Shown here: positions 12,269 through 24,256 of the stretch, piece by piece | How the letters are laid out: each line of letters begins with the position of its first letter | Numbering within the stretch: position 1 is the stretch's first letter | Assembly (NCBI RefSeq): GCF_030052815.1 | Contig: NC_079496.1 | Span: forward strand, 37,039,593 to 37,103,592 | Reading direction: 5' to 3' | DNA length: 64,000 bases | Source of the DNA: Hevea brasiliensis | Lineage: Eukaryota > Streptophyta > Magnoliopsida > Malpighiales > Euphorbiaceae | Position numbers and translations under genes: made by a program | Notes under the pieces: generated by a model | The model's database searches: none | Told to the model about the DNA's origin: nothing | The model's input: the letters and a program-made list of their open reading frames with translations, nothing else

Positions 12269-12343
12269 CTGACATATATTTCATGTTATTGTTATCATTT
12301 TAATTCAATATTTGTATCAATTCCATTGGTTTCAATTGTTTAC
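12269..12343 (-). other. Putative 75-nt spliceosomal intron inside integrase, element II
   Basis: On the minus strand: donor CAG|GTAAAC at 12343, acceptor TGTCAG|GTC at 12269/12268. About 23% G+C, as plant introns usually are. Reading through meets TGA in the fourth intron codon, whereas removal joins ATCCAG to GTCCTTGAG and gives IQVLEDML, the expected continuation of plant gypsy integrase. The same 75-nt interval with GT...AG ends is present in element III. It lies just after the catalytic Glu (SERVIQ). Splicing itself is not demonstrated. Confidence 0.75.
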
Positions 12344-14185
12344 CTGGATTACTCTTTCTGATTGCCCATCCGTCTGAGGATGGAAAGTCATCTTGAAGTG
12401 GAGTTGTGTACCCAAGGACTCATGCAACTTCTTCCAAAATCTCGATGTAAACCTTGGGTCTCTATCAGATATGATGGAAAGTGGAATTCCATGCAGTCTA
12501 ACTATCTCACTGATATACAATTCTGCTAACTTTTCCAGTGAGTAGTCAGTTCTAACTGGCAGAAAGTGTGCTAACTTGGTCAATCTATCCACTATCACCC
12601 ATGCTGCATCATGTTTCTTTCGGGTGAGAGGTAGACTACTTACAAAATCCATGGTGACCCGATCCCATTTCCATTCAGGTATGCGTATAGGCTGTAGCAA
12701 ACCCGATGGAACTTGATGTTCTGCCTTGACTTGCTTACATGTCAAGCATTTAGTCACATAGTCAGCTATGTCTTTCTTCATACCAGGCCACCAATACTGC
12801 AGCTTCAGATCATGATACATCTTTGTACTTCCTGGGTGCATAGCATATGCACTGGTGTGTGCCTCTTTCAGAATACTAGCCTTCAATTCCCTATTATCTG
12901 GTACACACAGTCTTCCTTTGTAATACAGACACCCACCGGCTTTCACCTCATAGTCAGTTGCTTTTCCCTCTGGAATTTTGCTCATAATAGCCATTAACTT
13001 TTCATCTATTTTTTGCCTATCTAAAATCTGCTGTAGCAGGTTTGGCCTCACTTGCAACTCAGCCAAAATAGCTCCATCTCGAATCAAAGTTAGACGGGCA
13101 TTCAATGATCTCAAAGTTGTCATGGATTTTCTGCTCAAAGCATCAGTAACTACATTTGCCTTCCCAGGATGGTAGTCAATTACACAATCATAGTCTTTCA
13201 GGAACTCAATCCATCGCCTCTGTCTAAGGTTGAGCTCCTTCTGAGTTGGCAAGTATTTCAGACTTTTATGGTCTGTGTAAATGTAGCACTTTTCACCATA
13301 CAAGTAATGCCGCCATATCTTCAATGCGAAGATAATTGTTGCAAGCTCTAGATCATGGGTAGGGAAATTCTGTTCGTGTGGCCTTAGCTGCCTGGAAGCA
13401 TAAGCGACCACCTTCCCCTCTTGCATTAGTACACACCCTAACCCGTTATGAGAGGCATCACTGTAGACCACAGAGTCCTTTCCTAACACTGGCTGTGTTA
13501 ACACTGGTGCCTCTGTCAACATAGCCTTTAACTTCTCAAAACTGGTCTGACACTTGTTATTCCAGTCAAATCTGACATTCTTATGTAACAACTTGGTCAT
13601 TGGAGCAGCTATTAAGGAAAATCCCTTCACAAATCTTCTGTAATACCCAGCTAGCCCCAAGAAGCTTCTGACCTCAGTTGTATTCCTGGGAGGCTTCCAT
13701 TCCATCACTGCTTCTATTTTCTTGGGATCCACCCTAATCCCATCAGCTGACACTATGTGTCCAAGGAATGCAATCTCATTCAACCAAAAGTCACATTTGG
13801 ACAACTTAACATACAGCTTCTTTTCTCTCAGGGTTTGCAGAACAATCCTCAAATGTTCATCATGTTCTTCCCTGGTCTTGGAATACACCAAAACATCATC
13901 AATAAAGACCACTACAAACCAATCTAAGTGTGGATGGAAGATACGGTTCATAAGGTCCATAAATGCCGCTGGTGCATTTGTTAGGCCAAAGGGCATCACC
14001 AGAAACTCATAATGCCCATACCGAGTCCTGAATGCAGTCTTGGGCACATCTACATCCTTCACCCTCAACTGATGATACCCTGATCTGAGATCAATTTTAG
14101 AAAATACTCCTGCTCCCTTCAACTGATCAAACAGATCATCAATTCTAGGCAATGGATATTTGTTCTTCACAGTCACTTTATTCAA
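12332..14185 (-). CDS. Element II pol: RT, RNase H, integrase catalytic core (open frame)
   Basis: An open frame of 617 codons on the minus strand. Near its start are the RT fingers/palm ([12 protein letters not shown], about residues 29-40) and the catalytic FIDD motif (about residue 95). RNase H carries [14 protein letters not shown] (about 242-256) and TDHKSLKYL (about 305). Integrase has a zinc-binding H...H...CLTC region (about 440-480), D in TMDFVS (about 513), D in SDRDPRF (about 575) and E in DGQSERV (about 610). It ends in VIQVNN because the frame enters the intron at 12343 and meets TGA. Upstream it is separated from the RT N-terminus only by one TAG (14186-14188), which is CAG in element III; so the first Met is not a genuine start. 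It would copy RNA into DNA and join the ends to the genome. Confidence 0.92.
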   Translation of the reverse strand: MNKVTVKNKYPLPRIDDLFDQLKGAGVFSKIDLRSGYHQLRVKDVDVPKTAFRTRYGHYEFLVMPFGLTNAPAAFMDLMNRIFHPHLDWFVVVFIDDVLVYSKTREEHDEHLRIVLQTLREKKLYVKLSKCDFWLNEIAFLGHIVSADGIRVDPKKIEAVMEWKPPRNTTEVRSFLGLAGYYRRFVKGFSLIAAPMTKLLHKNVRFDWNNKCQTSFEKLKAMLTEAPVLTQPVLGKDSVVYSDASHNGLGCVLMQEGKVVAYASRQLRPHEQNFPTHDLELATIIFALKIWRHYLYGEKCYIYTDHKSLKYLPTQKELNLRQRRWIEFLKDYDCVIDYHPGKANVVTDALSRKSMTTLRSLNARLTLIRDGAILAELQVRPNLLQQILDRQKIDEKLMAIMSKIPEGKATDYEVKAGGCLYYKGRLCVPDNRELKASILKEAHTSAYAMHPGSTKMYHDLKLQYWWPGMKKDIADYVTKCLTCKQVKAEHQVPSGLLQPIRIPEWKWDRVTMDFVSSLPLTRKKHDAAWVIVDRLTKLAHFLPVRTDYSLEKLAELYISEIVRLHGIPLSIISDRDPRFTSRFWKKLHESLGTQLHFKMTFHPQTDGQSERVIQVNN

Positions 14186-14764
14186 CTACCGGTAATCGAT
14201 ACATAGCCTCAAAGTCCCATCCTTCTTCTTTACAAACAGCACTGGAGCTCCCCACGGTGACACACTGGGGTGTATGAACCCCTTATCAAGCAACTCTTGC
14301 AACTGAGTTTTCAACTCCCTCAATTCAGTGGGTACCATTCTATAAGGAGCAATGGAAATGGGTGCTGTACCCAGCAGTGTCTCAATAGCAAATTCGACTT
14401 CCCTTTCTGGTGGCAAACCAGGCAATTCTTCAGGAAACACATCTGGGAAGTCTTTTACTGTGGGTATGTCACTCAGGTTTGGCTTAGCCTGCCTAGTATC
14501 CACCACATGTGCTAGGTAGGCTTCACAGCCTTTTCTCATCATTCTTCTTGCAACTGTGGCTGAGATAACATTGGACAAGAAATCTGTCCTTTCCCCCACA
14601 ACTGTGATCTCATTACCCTCAGGAGTTTTCAAAGAAATTCTCTTCAATTTGCAATCAACTATTGCCTGATGACGTGACAACCAGTCCATTCCCAAAATCA
14701 CGTCAAACTCGTGGAAGGGCAACTCAATCAAGTCTGCCAAGAATTCATACCCCTTAACGGGCAA
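14186..14764 (-). pseudogene. Element II: protease C-terminal part, linker and RT N-terminus
   Basis: An open frame with the protease C-terminal signature [11 protein letters not shown] (about residues 21-31), a linker, the pre-RT motif [20 protein letters not shown] (about 106-125), and RT fingers ([20 protein letters not shown], then DYR), ending at a TAG in place of Gln. It is shifted from the upstream gag-protease frame by a 7-bp deletion near 14757: element III has seven extra bases there and keeps the frame. Both lesions look recent. Confidence 0.88.
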
Positions 14765-15834
14765 CCCTTGTATACTTTGTTCACCACTACACTGTGGCCC
14801 AATGGATTAGTGACCAGAATGTCTTGGTCACTCTCTCCTACTAGTATCCCCCTTTCTACGGGTAGGTTGATGCAGATGTATGAATGAGTGGATCCTGGAT
14901 CCACCAATGCATGCACAGGTGTATTGTAGAGGGAGAACGTACCCCTGATGACGTCCGGGGCATCTTGCTCCTCCTGAGCTCTAATAGCATAAGCTCTTGC
15001 AGGTGGTCTGCTGTCAGGCCCCTCTGCTGGCTCAGATGCAGGCCTCTGTGATGGTCCCACGGCGTCAGATTTGCCAGATTTTCTACCTCTTTGTGGTGCA
15101 GGAGCAGGTCTGTTTGTTTGTGTTGGAGCAGCTGTAGTAGTTCTGCGTGGACAGTTCCTCAGCTGATGCTCTGTCGACCCACACCTTAAGCAGGCACCAG
15201 TCACTCTCCAACACTCCCCCTTATGCCATTTCAGGCAGTGTGGACATGCAGAAGATGCTGGGGCTGGTCCCCTGAACCCCATCCCTGGAGAGCTGCCCAC
15301 TGATGGTGTGGACTGACCTCTCCTAGGGGTAAACTGTGGCCTGGGCCCCTGAGACTGACCCTGACCTTGTGGCTGACCCGAACTCTGTGCAGATGGACCT
15401 CTGAACTTCTTCCCAGATGCAGGAGCTGAACTAGACTGACCTGGTCCCCTCTTCTGCTGTCTATCCCTTCTGGTCTGCTCACTGATTCTTACTTTTTCAA
15501 CCTTTATTGCAGCTTCCACTAACTTGGTAAATTCTGTGATTCCCAAGGCAGTGAGCTGGATCTTTATGTTGTCATTTAGTCCCTCTTCAAATCTCTTACA
15601 CCTTTCAGCTTCATTAGGGACTATCTCCCTTCCGTAGCGGCTTAATCAGACGAATTCCTTCTCATACTCAGCCACTGACAACTGTCTCTGCCTCAGGTTA
15701 ATGAATTCCCTTCTTCTCTCTTCCAGGTATACAGTACCCACATATTTCTTCTTGAATTCTGAGAGAAAGAAGTCCCAAGTTCTGACTTCTAGCTGCACTT
15801 CATGACACGATATCCCACCATTCGTAGGCATCAT
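14728..15834 (-). pseudogene. Element II: gag C-terminal half, zinc knuckle and protease active site
   Basis: One reading frame, interrupted by a single TGA at 15646-15648 (AGA in relatives). Gag core: DFFLSEFKKKYVG and YLEERRREFINLRQRQLSV, then ERCKRFEEGLNDNIK. A basic Pro/Gln/Gly/Ser-rich tail follows, then cysteine/histidine clusters: CPHCLKWHKGECW and CLRCGSTEHQLRNC; the second is a CX2C-X4-H-X4-C zinc knuckle that would bind the RNA. Then the aspartic protease: HALVDPGSTHSYI, with the catalytic D in a DPGS context usual for this clade. The frame is lost at a 7-bp deletion near 14757. Confidence 0.9.
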
Positions 15835-16217
15835 CTTGCAACAGGGATATGGCAGCCTCTAGGTTTTGCTCTGGGGTGCAGTGGAGTTGTTTTAGAACTC
15901 TGCCCGTTCTGTTCAACCAATTCTCGGCTGCAACAGAGTCATCTTCTCTCTTACCGAAAAAGTCCACTGCTCCAAACTTTCTTAGCCTTTTCCAGGAGTG
16001 ATTTCTGCTGTGGAGGTGGAGGTGGTGGTGGTGTTGGCATTACTCCGGCCATTTGTCTAAAGAAATCGGCCATTTGCTGGAACATGGCCTGTGGAGGCTG
16101 AGCAGGCTCTGCTTGAGCTGGCGGAGCAGGTTCTCCCATGCCCCCAGTCTCAGCTGCTGCAGGTGGAGCATGACTCTCCACTTCCTCCTCGACTGCTCCT
16201 TGAGATGAAGGGTCCAT
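15835..16217 (-). pseudogene. Element II: gag N-terminus
   Basis: Starts at ATG 16217 (MDPSSQG), about 105 bases inside the primer site. An acidic/alanine-rich stretch is followed by QAMFQQMADFFRQMAGV and a run of seven prolines at about residues 63-69. An extra G near 15985 shifts the frame (LEK then AKKVW); in the other frame the expected GAVDFF and LKQLHCTPEQNLEAA follow. A second one-base indel sits near 15805. The start matches element I and III gag by position and sequence. Confidence 0.87.
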
Positions 16218-16322
16218 ATCCTATTTAACAAAGACAAACAGATCTGCATTAGTGCCACCTCAACTCTTACAAATGCAATGCATGGTATGGACTCAATCTA
16301 GGCCCAGAAACGCCTAAACCGT

Positions 16323-16334
16323 GCTCTGATACCA
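16323..16334 (-). other. Primer-binding site, tRNA-Met type (element II)
   Basis: The minus strand reads TGGTATCAGAGC, five bases from the end of the 5' LTR (16340). Confidence 0.92.
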
Positions 16335-16339
16335 CTAAA

Positions 16340-18671
16340 TGTGACACCACTTACCTGGCTACAGTATATCCGAGTAAGATATGTCACACGGTGTACCGGT
16401 ACACTCTATTTTACCTTAATTAATTTTTGTCATAATTTTGAATATAGTTTATGAAATACAATTTATTTAAGCCATTTATCAAAAGTATTATTTATTTGAG
16501 GTTCCGAAAATTTTAAAGAAAATCCGGCAGAGTATCGGCTAAAAATGGAGAAAACAGTTCTTCGGAACCTGTGAAAAACACTTCCAATATTCATGTCTCA
16601 TCATCTCAAACTCCAATATCAAAATCTCAACAACATTTCTCAATTTCAGTTCTCAATCATCCATCACATGTGATAATCAAGTATAAATCACAATTATATA
16701 TTTACTTTTCCATTCACAAATACAATTTTCATAATTTACATGAACATCAACATACATTACACAAGTTTAATTATATATGAGAAAATCAAAATTTATTTAC
16801 AGAATGCCAAAATGACACCTAGTGTCCTACCAATGCACTGCAGAAGTTGAGGTGACACGGACACTGTGCAGAACTGCAGGATGGACTCACCCAGTCTGCG
16901 GTCTACTGGGCTCACGATCTGTATCTCCAGAACCTATGCGTGGCAAAAGCAACGCGCTAAGCAATAATGCTTAGTGGTGCAATAATAAAATAAAAGAAAT
17001 AGCAAGAAATAAATATGTAGTGAATGTATATGTTTTATTTGTTTTGAATTTGTGTATCATTAACTTTGTCCACTTTTATACATTTGGTTGCCCCAAGTAA
17101 CCTACACTAGACGACTGGACTGGATAACGGGTAAACTGGCACTGGGTATCTAGTGCCCCGGGCCGTCACACCATCGGTCACATATGCATCTCCCGGTGTG
17201 CAACAGAACAGCTACCAATCTGTAAATAATCTCAGGCACAAGGCCAAATCTCAATGCAGGGTCAGAATGGCTAAAAGCCATGAAATCACAGAATGGCATA
17301 TTGCCATGTGCAGTACTGCTAACTGAACCCTATTGGCATGCCAAACTATCCAAACTAATCTTGTTAGGTATACTAGGGCATTTGAAACTTTTAAATTCTT
17401 CACTTTGTGAATTTCAAGTTTTGGCGTCACTATTCACCTCATTGGTCAACAAAAATATTGACTTTTAGGTAGAAATTAGGTACATTGGTTTTGGCACCCC
17501 CAACATACCACATTTTGCATTTAAAACTTGTTGGAATTGGTCACCATTACCATTTCTAACTTAAAACCAAGAGGGCAGAAATTTCAGTTTTCGAAGCCTA
17601 AGTTTACTGTTCCATTAAGCACTGTTACAGTGGGAATTTGAAGAAATGGCAAAAATGAAAGTTGTTTCTTATTTTGTCTAGTTGAATTTATTTTTTTGAA
17701 TCACTCCATTTGGAGTTTCGTAGCTCTAGATATGGTCCAAAAACCACAGCTGGCTGGATTGCCAAAACTGCAGAATTACCAAATCTACAGTACCATAAAC
17801 AGTGACTGTGACTGCCATTTTGGTTAGGTTCTAGTCATAATTTGGGGTAGGTTTCTTCATGAAAGCTTTTTTTCTATGTCTTAACTTGTTGCTGTAAAAA
17901 TTTCAGGTCAATTGACCATTTCTACAGTGAGTTATGGCCAAATGAACAGTTACTGTTCATTTGGTCATTTCTGCAGGTGCTGTTGCAGGGTATCCGGATT
18001 GGGGCCAACTTTTGGTCCTCTTACTTTGGTCTTTTGGGCATGGTTTCTTCAGCAAAAATGTGCCATTATAAGCCTAGTTTCATGTCCAATTGGCCAAACA
18101 CCAATTGGACCTACACAGCCAAAGTTATGGCTGTCTAAGTGGGCTGGAATCACAGCCACCATTGCTGCTGTCCCTAGACAGCATACTCATTCACTTTGCC
18201 ATGCTATATTTCAGTCCAAATTATGGTCAACTTACCTAAAATGGTCCCTAATTGACCATTAAAATGTTCTCTAACAATTTCCTAAGCCAAGCCAAATTTT
18301 CACTTCTCAAAACCCTAATTTCCACATGAGTTTTCACAACATGCTTTAATTAACTATCTCATTCACTAACCACATGCATACATGGTTTAAACATAATCTC
18401 TAATCCACTTTAAATCCAATAAAACAATCCATTATTGTTCCTTCAATAGGGCTGCCGAAATCCATGGTATGTATACACATAATTTTTGTTCATTTAAGTT
18501 ACAAATCCTTACTCAATTCAAGTCACTATCATGGAATATAAGAGTTTTAAGTAAATAGGTGCACTAACCTCTTGTAGGCAGATTTTTCCCAAGTTAAATC
18601 TTCACTTTCTTTCCTTTTCTAGGCTGCCAAACACTCTCCCAAGATGAGTGGACAAATTTTAATGAAAGGGG
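16340..18671 (-). repeat. 5' LTR of element II, truncated
   Basis: Collinear with 8421 to about 10743 of the 3' LTR, with few differences. At 18671-18673 it jumps within GGTT into element I LTR sequence equivalent to position 2250. The outer ~0.75 kb of this LTR, its target duplication and ~0.42 kb of the element I LTR are missing. The 13-bp palindrome is at 17938-17950 and 17952-17964. Confidence 0.9.
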
Positions 18672-20475
18672 TTCTTACAAGCTTGAGATTAGCTCCATTA
18701 AAGGTTAGTGACCAAACTTAATCTCTCTCTTTTAATTCATGTTGAAGGAGTGGTGTGCAATGCAAATTTACAAGAAAATTGAAAAAATATCACATGTATG
18801 CCTTTCTTAAAATTTTAGCAGCTTTGGGATAGGTAGGGTTTTGAAGATTTCTTTGAATGGAAGTGGTACTCTAGCTGCCCTTAGCACTAATATATTGATT
18901 AGGATAGTGAAGTGCAAGTGAATGTAAAAATCTAAAATGGTAGGGCTAGGGTTTGGACCCAAATTGAGACTTTGTTCATGTATTTGGTGAAAGAGAGTTT
19001 TAATGGTCAATTACTGACCATTTGGCTATGTGTGAATAAGAAATGAAGTGGGAATTGAAGTTAGAGTGGCTGCCCTTGGTGGCCTGCAGGACTGGGCATG
19101 ATTCCAACAGGTTTGGGCAGCAATAACTGGAGTTATACAGGTTTAATTGGTGCAAGGCCAATTGGACATGAAACTAGACACATAATGTAACAACTTTGGT
19201 GAAGAAACCATACCTAGAAAACCAAACCAAGTTGACTTAAAGATTGCCCTAATCCGGGTGACCTACATTCTGCCTGGGCAAAATGACCAAATGAACAGTG
19301 TTTATTCATTTGGTCATAACTTAGTGTAGAAAGGTCCAATTGATCTAAAATTTTAACAAAAAATATCTGAGACAGTGGCCTACAACTTTCATGAAGAAAC
19401 CTAACCCAAATTTTGACCATAACATGTTCAAAAGGTGACCTGCAGTCACTGCACAAAACACTATAGATTTGGTCAGTCTTGAAAATCTGGGGAGTTGGCA
19501 ATCCGGCCAGTCATGGTAATTAGGCCATAACTTCATATACAAAACTCCAAATGGAGCAATTAAAAAAAAAGAAATGTAACTAGACATAATAAGAAACAAC
19601 TTTCATGTTGACAACTTTGCCAAATTCCCACTGCAAAAATTACAAATGGAACAATAAATACGAGGCTTGTAATCTGAAAGTTATGAACTAACATTAAGCT
19701 TAGAAATGGTATTGGCAACCAATACCAATAATTTTAGAATGAAAAATGTGGTAAGTTCGGAGTATGAAAAATGTGAAAAATGTGCCTATTGTCTATGCAA
19801 AAGTCAACATTTATGTTGACTAATGAAATGAATAGTAACACCTAACCTTAAATTTCAAGAATTGTACAATTTAAAAGTGTAACATGCCCTAGTATACCTA
19901 GCAAGATTGGTTTGGATAGGTTGGCATACCAATAGGGTTCTGTTAGCAGTACTACATATGGCTTCATGCCATTCTATGTTTTATGGCTTCAAGTGTCATT
20001 CTGTGTTATAATAGCCTTTGGCTATGTTGATTGAGTTGTTATACATGGGTTTTATCCCTGATAATTATTACAGCTTATTAGACACAATGTGACCGATGGT
20101 GTGATGGTCCGAGGTACTTGGTACCCAGTGCCAGTTTACCCATTTATCCAGTCCAGTCGACTAGTATAAGTTATTCGGGCAGTCAAATAAAATCTTATCA
20201 AATCTTAATTGAATAGTACTACAATAAATGCCAAATTGAGTCTACATAAAATGTAAACATACATTCTGCATATTTATTTTATTTTAGTTATTGTATTTTA
20301 TATTGTCACCACAAAGCAGAATTGCTTAGCACATTGCTTTTGCTACGTGCTGGTACTAGAGACATAGCTGGGGAGTCCAGCAGACCTCAGACCGGGTGAG
20401 CTTTCAGATCTGCACATAGAGTCCAGAGTCACCTCGCATTTGCAGTACATTGGTAGGACATTTGGCTACTTTTGA
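18672..20475 (+). repeat. 3' LTR of element I, second segment
   Basis: Collinear with about 2251-4072 of the 5' LTR. It ends at the family-B insertion; TTTGA (20471-20475) is the left copy of a perfect target-site duplication. No coding content. Confidence 0.88.
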
Positions 20476-23400
20476 TGTCACATCCTACTCCTCGTAAGAT
20501 GTAACATGCTCCTGTTATACACCAAATGAATTACCATACTTCGCTTACCGGTAACCCATTAAATATACTACAAGGGATTTTGAAATAATTTTCGTTCATT
20601 TTTAAATTGGTGGATAAAATTTTCTCAGATATTAAAAACCTTTATTTAAAGTCCAAACATAAATCAAATTTTTAGATATTTAAAATCTCCGTAATTTTTA
20701 CAAAAATTTCGGCAGAGTGCCGTCTATATTTTGAGAAAACAGTTCTTCAAAACCTGAAAATAAAGATACTCTCAATATTTTTCTCAATCACAACTCCATT
20801 ATTCATTCTCATTTTACAAATCAACACAAGCAACTCAATACACATTTTAAATTAAATCAAACATTAAAACCTCTCATTAAGGTAACAAAATTAATATTTA
20901 CATTCATGGGATCATTAAAAATTTAGTAGTGCAAAACTTTATAAATACATAAAATCTCAAGATAACCTTATAATAATTTGTATTTAATCCAAAAATCTAT
21001 TACAAAAGAGTTGGTACAACTGCTCAAAGTAAATTTCATATATACAGTTACAGAATTACATTAAAATCTAAAGTACAAGGGTATACCTATGATATACCCG
21101 AAGATAGTCTCACTATGCCTTTTAGTAATCTTGCTCAGCTGCTTTATATTTTCTTTCACCTGTGACAGCATACAAAGCTATCGTTGAGTGGTGAACTCAG
21201 TGGTGCACAAACTAATAATTTAAAACTTAATGCAAGTTATGCTTGACAATTCATAACAAATAAAAATTTAAAATTTTTAAATTCTTTAAAGTTCATAACA
21301 TTCATAAATCAATATTTTCATTAATGCAAATTATTCATTTGAATAACATTTTGATCAAATAGTAACTATTTATCTACATTTCTTTTAAATCCCAAAACAA
21401 TACAAAAATATTTTGAATCACTGACAAATTATTTATTTCAACCACAATTTATCAAACTATGCATAATTTAAAGGGCGTTGCCAACAATTCACACAGTTGA
21501 ACCCATGACCCAAAATTCAAATAGATGCCGTGTTGTACACCACGATATTTCACACTCTCCCAATGACTGAGGCTAAAAGGGAGGAACAAAGACTAGCTAG
21601 TATATATGAGTACTCATTCAAACTCTTTCCCAACTGGCAAGCTAGAGAGGAAGGAACTCGCCCCATCTAGTGGAGGAGATATCTCACTAGACAAGCTAAT
21701 GAGAATTCACAACATATTTTACCATGTCAACTGTGGTTTCAAATCATATTCAAAACAATTTCTATTTACAAAATGTTTACAAATCATCAACATATTTAAT
21801 CATCATAAATTCATGCTCAAGGTTGGCAACACATCAAACTTAAAATTTACAATCCTCAAAACTATGCAATAAATCCTTAAATGCATAAGAAAATTTACAT
21901 TTAATTTATACAATTTCATTCAACAAATTAAAATCCTCAACACAACAAAATTATAAATCATAAAATAAACTTGTTCAAATCAATTTAGAAGTGAAAAGTA
22001 ACCAAATAGTTAGTTGTGCACAAACCTTATACGAGTCGCCTCTTGGCCTTGACTCGATGTCTCGGGTTCTTTTCCGGTATTCTTTTCCACTAAAACACAT
22101 AGTTTCACAGTGTTTCAGTATCACCATTTATCATAACTCCAAAAATAAATTCAAATCTACTTATACCTAGCTTTAATATGCTAAACCTAACGTTCTTTAA
22201 AATTTGTATTTCAGGGTTACTATTCATGATACTATTCAAGTCAATTTGTTGACTTTCTAATGCTTAATAGGTATGGAAATTCTAATTTTACCCACATACC
22301 ACATTTTCGTTACCTAATTTGTTGGTTTTGGTTGTTTACTCAAAATCTAAGTCTTTTAGGCAAATTTGCAAATTTTCAATTTTGGTATCTTATGTTGCAC
22401 TGTTCCATTGTCATTTTTCTGTTAGAATTTGGCAAAACTTTCTTCATAGAAAATGTTCCCTATTGTCTTAAATTTATTCTCCTTTTTGAATCACTCCAAT
22501 TGGAGTTTTGTAGCTCAAGTTATAGCTATTTGAATGATGGCTGCCGGATTGGACTTAACCCAGATTTCTGGGCACCAAACAGGTTCTGGTAGTTTTAAGT
22601 CACTATTTTTGGGTGGCCAAATGACTTGGTTAAGGGCATAATTTGAGTTTATGTTCTTCAAGAAAGTTTTAGGTCTATATCTCAGCTTTCTACTGGTAAA
22701 ATGTCAGGTCATTTAGACCTGCCTAGCCCAAGTTATGGCCAAATGAACAAGTTCAATTTGGTCATTTTTGTACAGGTCAGACTGCATAAATCCGGATTCG
22801 GTCAATTTGTTCACTAGGTTTTGGTCACTCTTTGGGTATGATTCCTAAATGAAAGATGTTCCATTTTGTGTCTATTTTCATTCCCAATTGGCCTCACACC
22901 AATTGGACTTGTAAATTTTCAGTTTTGGTCCCTCAAAGGGACCTTGGTCCTGCTGCCTACAGAATGACCATTTTCAATCCAAATTTAAACTCACTTCTAA
23001 CACTTGCAACACATCTCAATTGGTCACAAATGACCATTTTTCACCTCAAACAAGGTCAAACACACCATTTGACCAATTCTCACATTTTTGTCTCTCAAAC
23101 CCTAGGTGCCAAAAACCCTAACTTATACAATTCATTCAATTAATGAATTTAAAGTACATAATCAACATCTATACACTTAATTCATCTCAAATAATCATTC
23201 AAAACTATCAAACTCATTCATTTCAAACCCTAATCCTAGATGGCTAAAATTTCTATCTGGTCCCCCATAATAGTTTTCTTTTGAATTTAAGTTAAAATCT
23301 AAGTTAAATTAACTCAAAACATATGTTTTAAACTAAAAATTTCAATTTAGATTATTACCTCACTTGAGCTTTCCAATCTTCTTAATTCTTCAATTTTCTT

Positions 23401-24256
23401 CAAATTTTCTCTTTCAAATCTTTTTCTTGAAGCTCAATTTGAGGGTTTCTACAAGTTTTCTAAGGGATTTATGCGGTAATTTAGGGTTACAAAAGCTCAA
23501 AGTGAGCATTAATGGAGGGAAGAAAAAGAAAAAAAAATGAGAGAGAAGAGAGTTCACGGTAAGAAGAAGAAGAAAGGGAAAAAATGAAATTTATTTCAAT
23601 TTTTTTGCTATTTTATGTCTTTTAAAATTGCTTTTGACTTGGTCAATTTAGGTAGGAAAATTAAAATTAGTTTTAACATCATGATGATGTCATAAAGGTG
23701 ATGTAATAAGTCCTATTTTTATTCTTTTTCTTTTTCTTTAATTTTTCAATAGTTCTTTAATTTAATTTTCGATTCCAAATTTTTCTTTTCTCTGATTTTA
23801 TTTGACAGTTAGTTCGGGAGTTAGCTCTCGGGGTCAATTGACCAAATTGCCCCTAGCCGGTTCAACCTTGTTTGCAAATAATTCAATATTTCTTCTGGAT
23901 CCCTGACCTAATTATTTAACTGGCTTAACAATTCTTTTTTCCTAATTTTCTCTTTTCCACTGTGTTCGCAATAGTCCCAAGGACCGCGGCGTCACATTTT
24001 ACTGTTCGAAATTCAAGTTTAAATCGACCTTGCAGTCTTTCCCGAGAAGGTCACCCATCGCTGTGACTCTCGGCTCATTTAACTTAATATGTTCTGTTTT
24101 TCTTATTTATACTTAACTAATTGATAATTACTAATTATTTGTGTTTAGGGCTTAACTAGGTGTCTTAAACATAGTTCTAATCCTCTTAATTGTCCGGACC
24201 GATACCGGTCATCGGAACAGTAACATATTCCAGGCTGTGCAAATAGGAGTGTTACA
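20476..24256 (-). repeat. Solo LTR, family B gypsy (3781 bp), with perfect duplication
   Basis: Plus-strand limits TGTCACATCC and GGAGTGTTACA, flanked by TTTGA at 20471-20475 and 24257-24261. On the minus strand it starts TGTAACACTCC and soon carries a block like the start of the Tekay LTRs (GGTCCGGACA), so it is an LTR of a related long-LTR gypsy family. No primer site, polypurine tract or gag-pol is present, so this is a solo LTR left by LTR-LTR recombination. Open frames of 88-110 codons inside show no domain. Confidence 0.9.

Larger units (their letters stand above)
8421..18671 (-). mobile_element. Element II: nearly complete Tekay/Del-type Ty3/gypsy retrotransposon
   Basis: Minus strand. 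3' LTR 8421-11498, internal region 11499-16339, 5' LTR 16340 to about 18671, where the last ~0.75 kb is deleted. The internal part encodes gag, protease, RT, RNase H, integrase and chromodomain in that order, with a tRNA-Met primer site and polypurine tract. Few lesions: about four frameshifts and three or four stops. The two LTRs differ at few visible positions, so the insertion is fairly young. It sits in the 3' LTR of element I, in opposite orientation. Confidence 0.92.

Noticed and set aside
14186..14188. TAG between RT pieces of element II as programmed readthrough
   Set aside because: Element III has CAG at the same place, and the position is inside the RT fingers, not at the gag-pol boundary; a simple nonsense mutation is likelier.
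22260..22592. 110-codon frame in the family-B solo LTR, and the 88- and 95-codon frames beside it
   Set aside because: Noncoding LTR sequence in an AT-rich background; the second family-B copy ends before reaching them, so there is no support for a protein.
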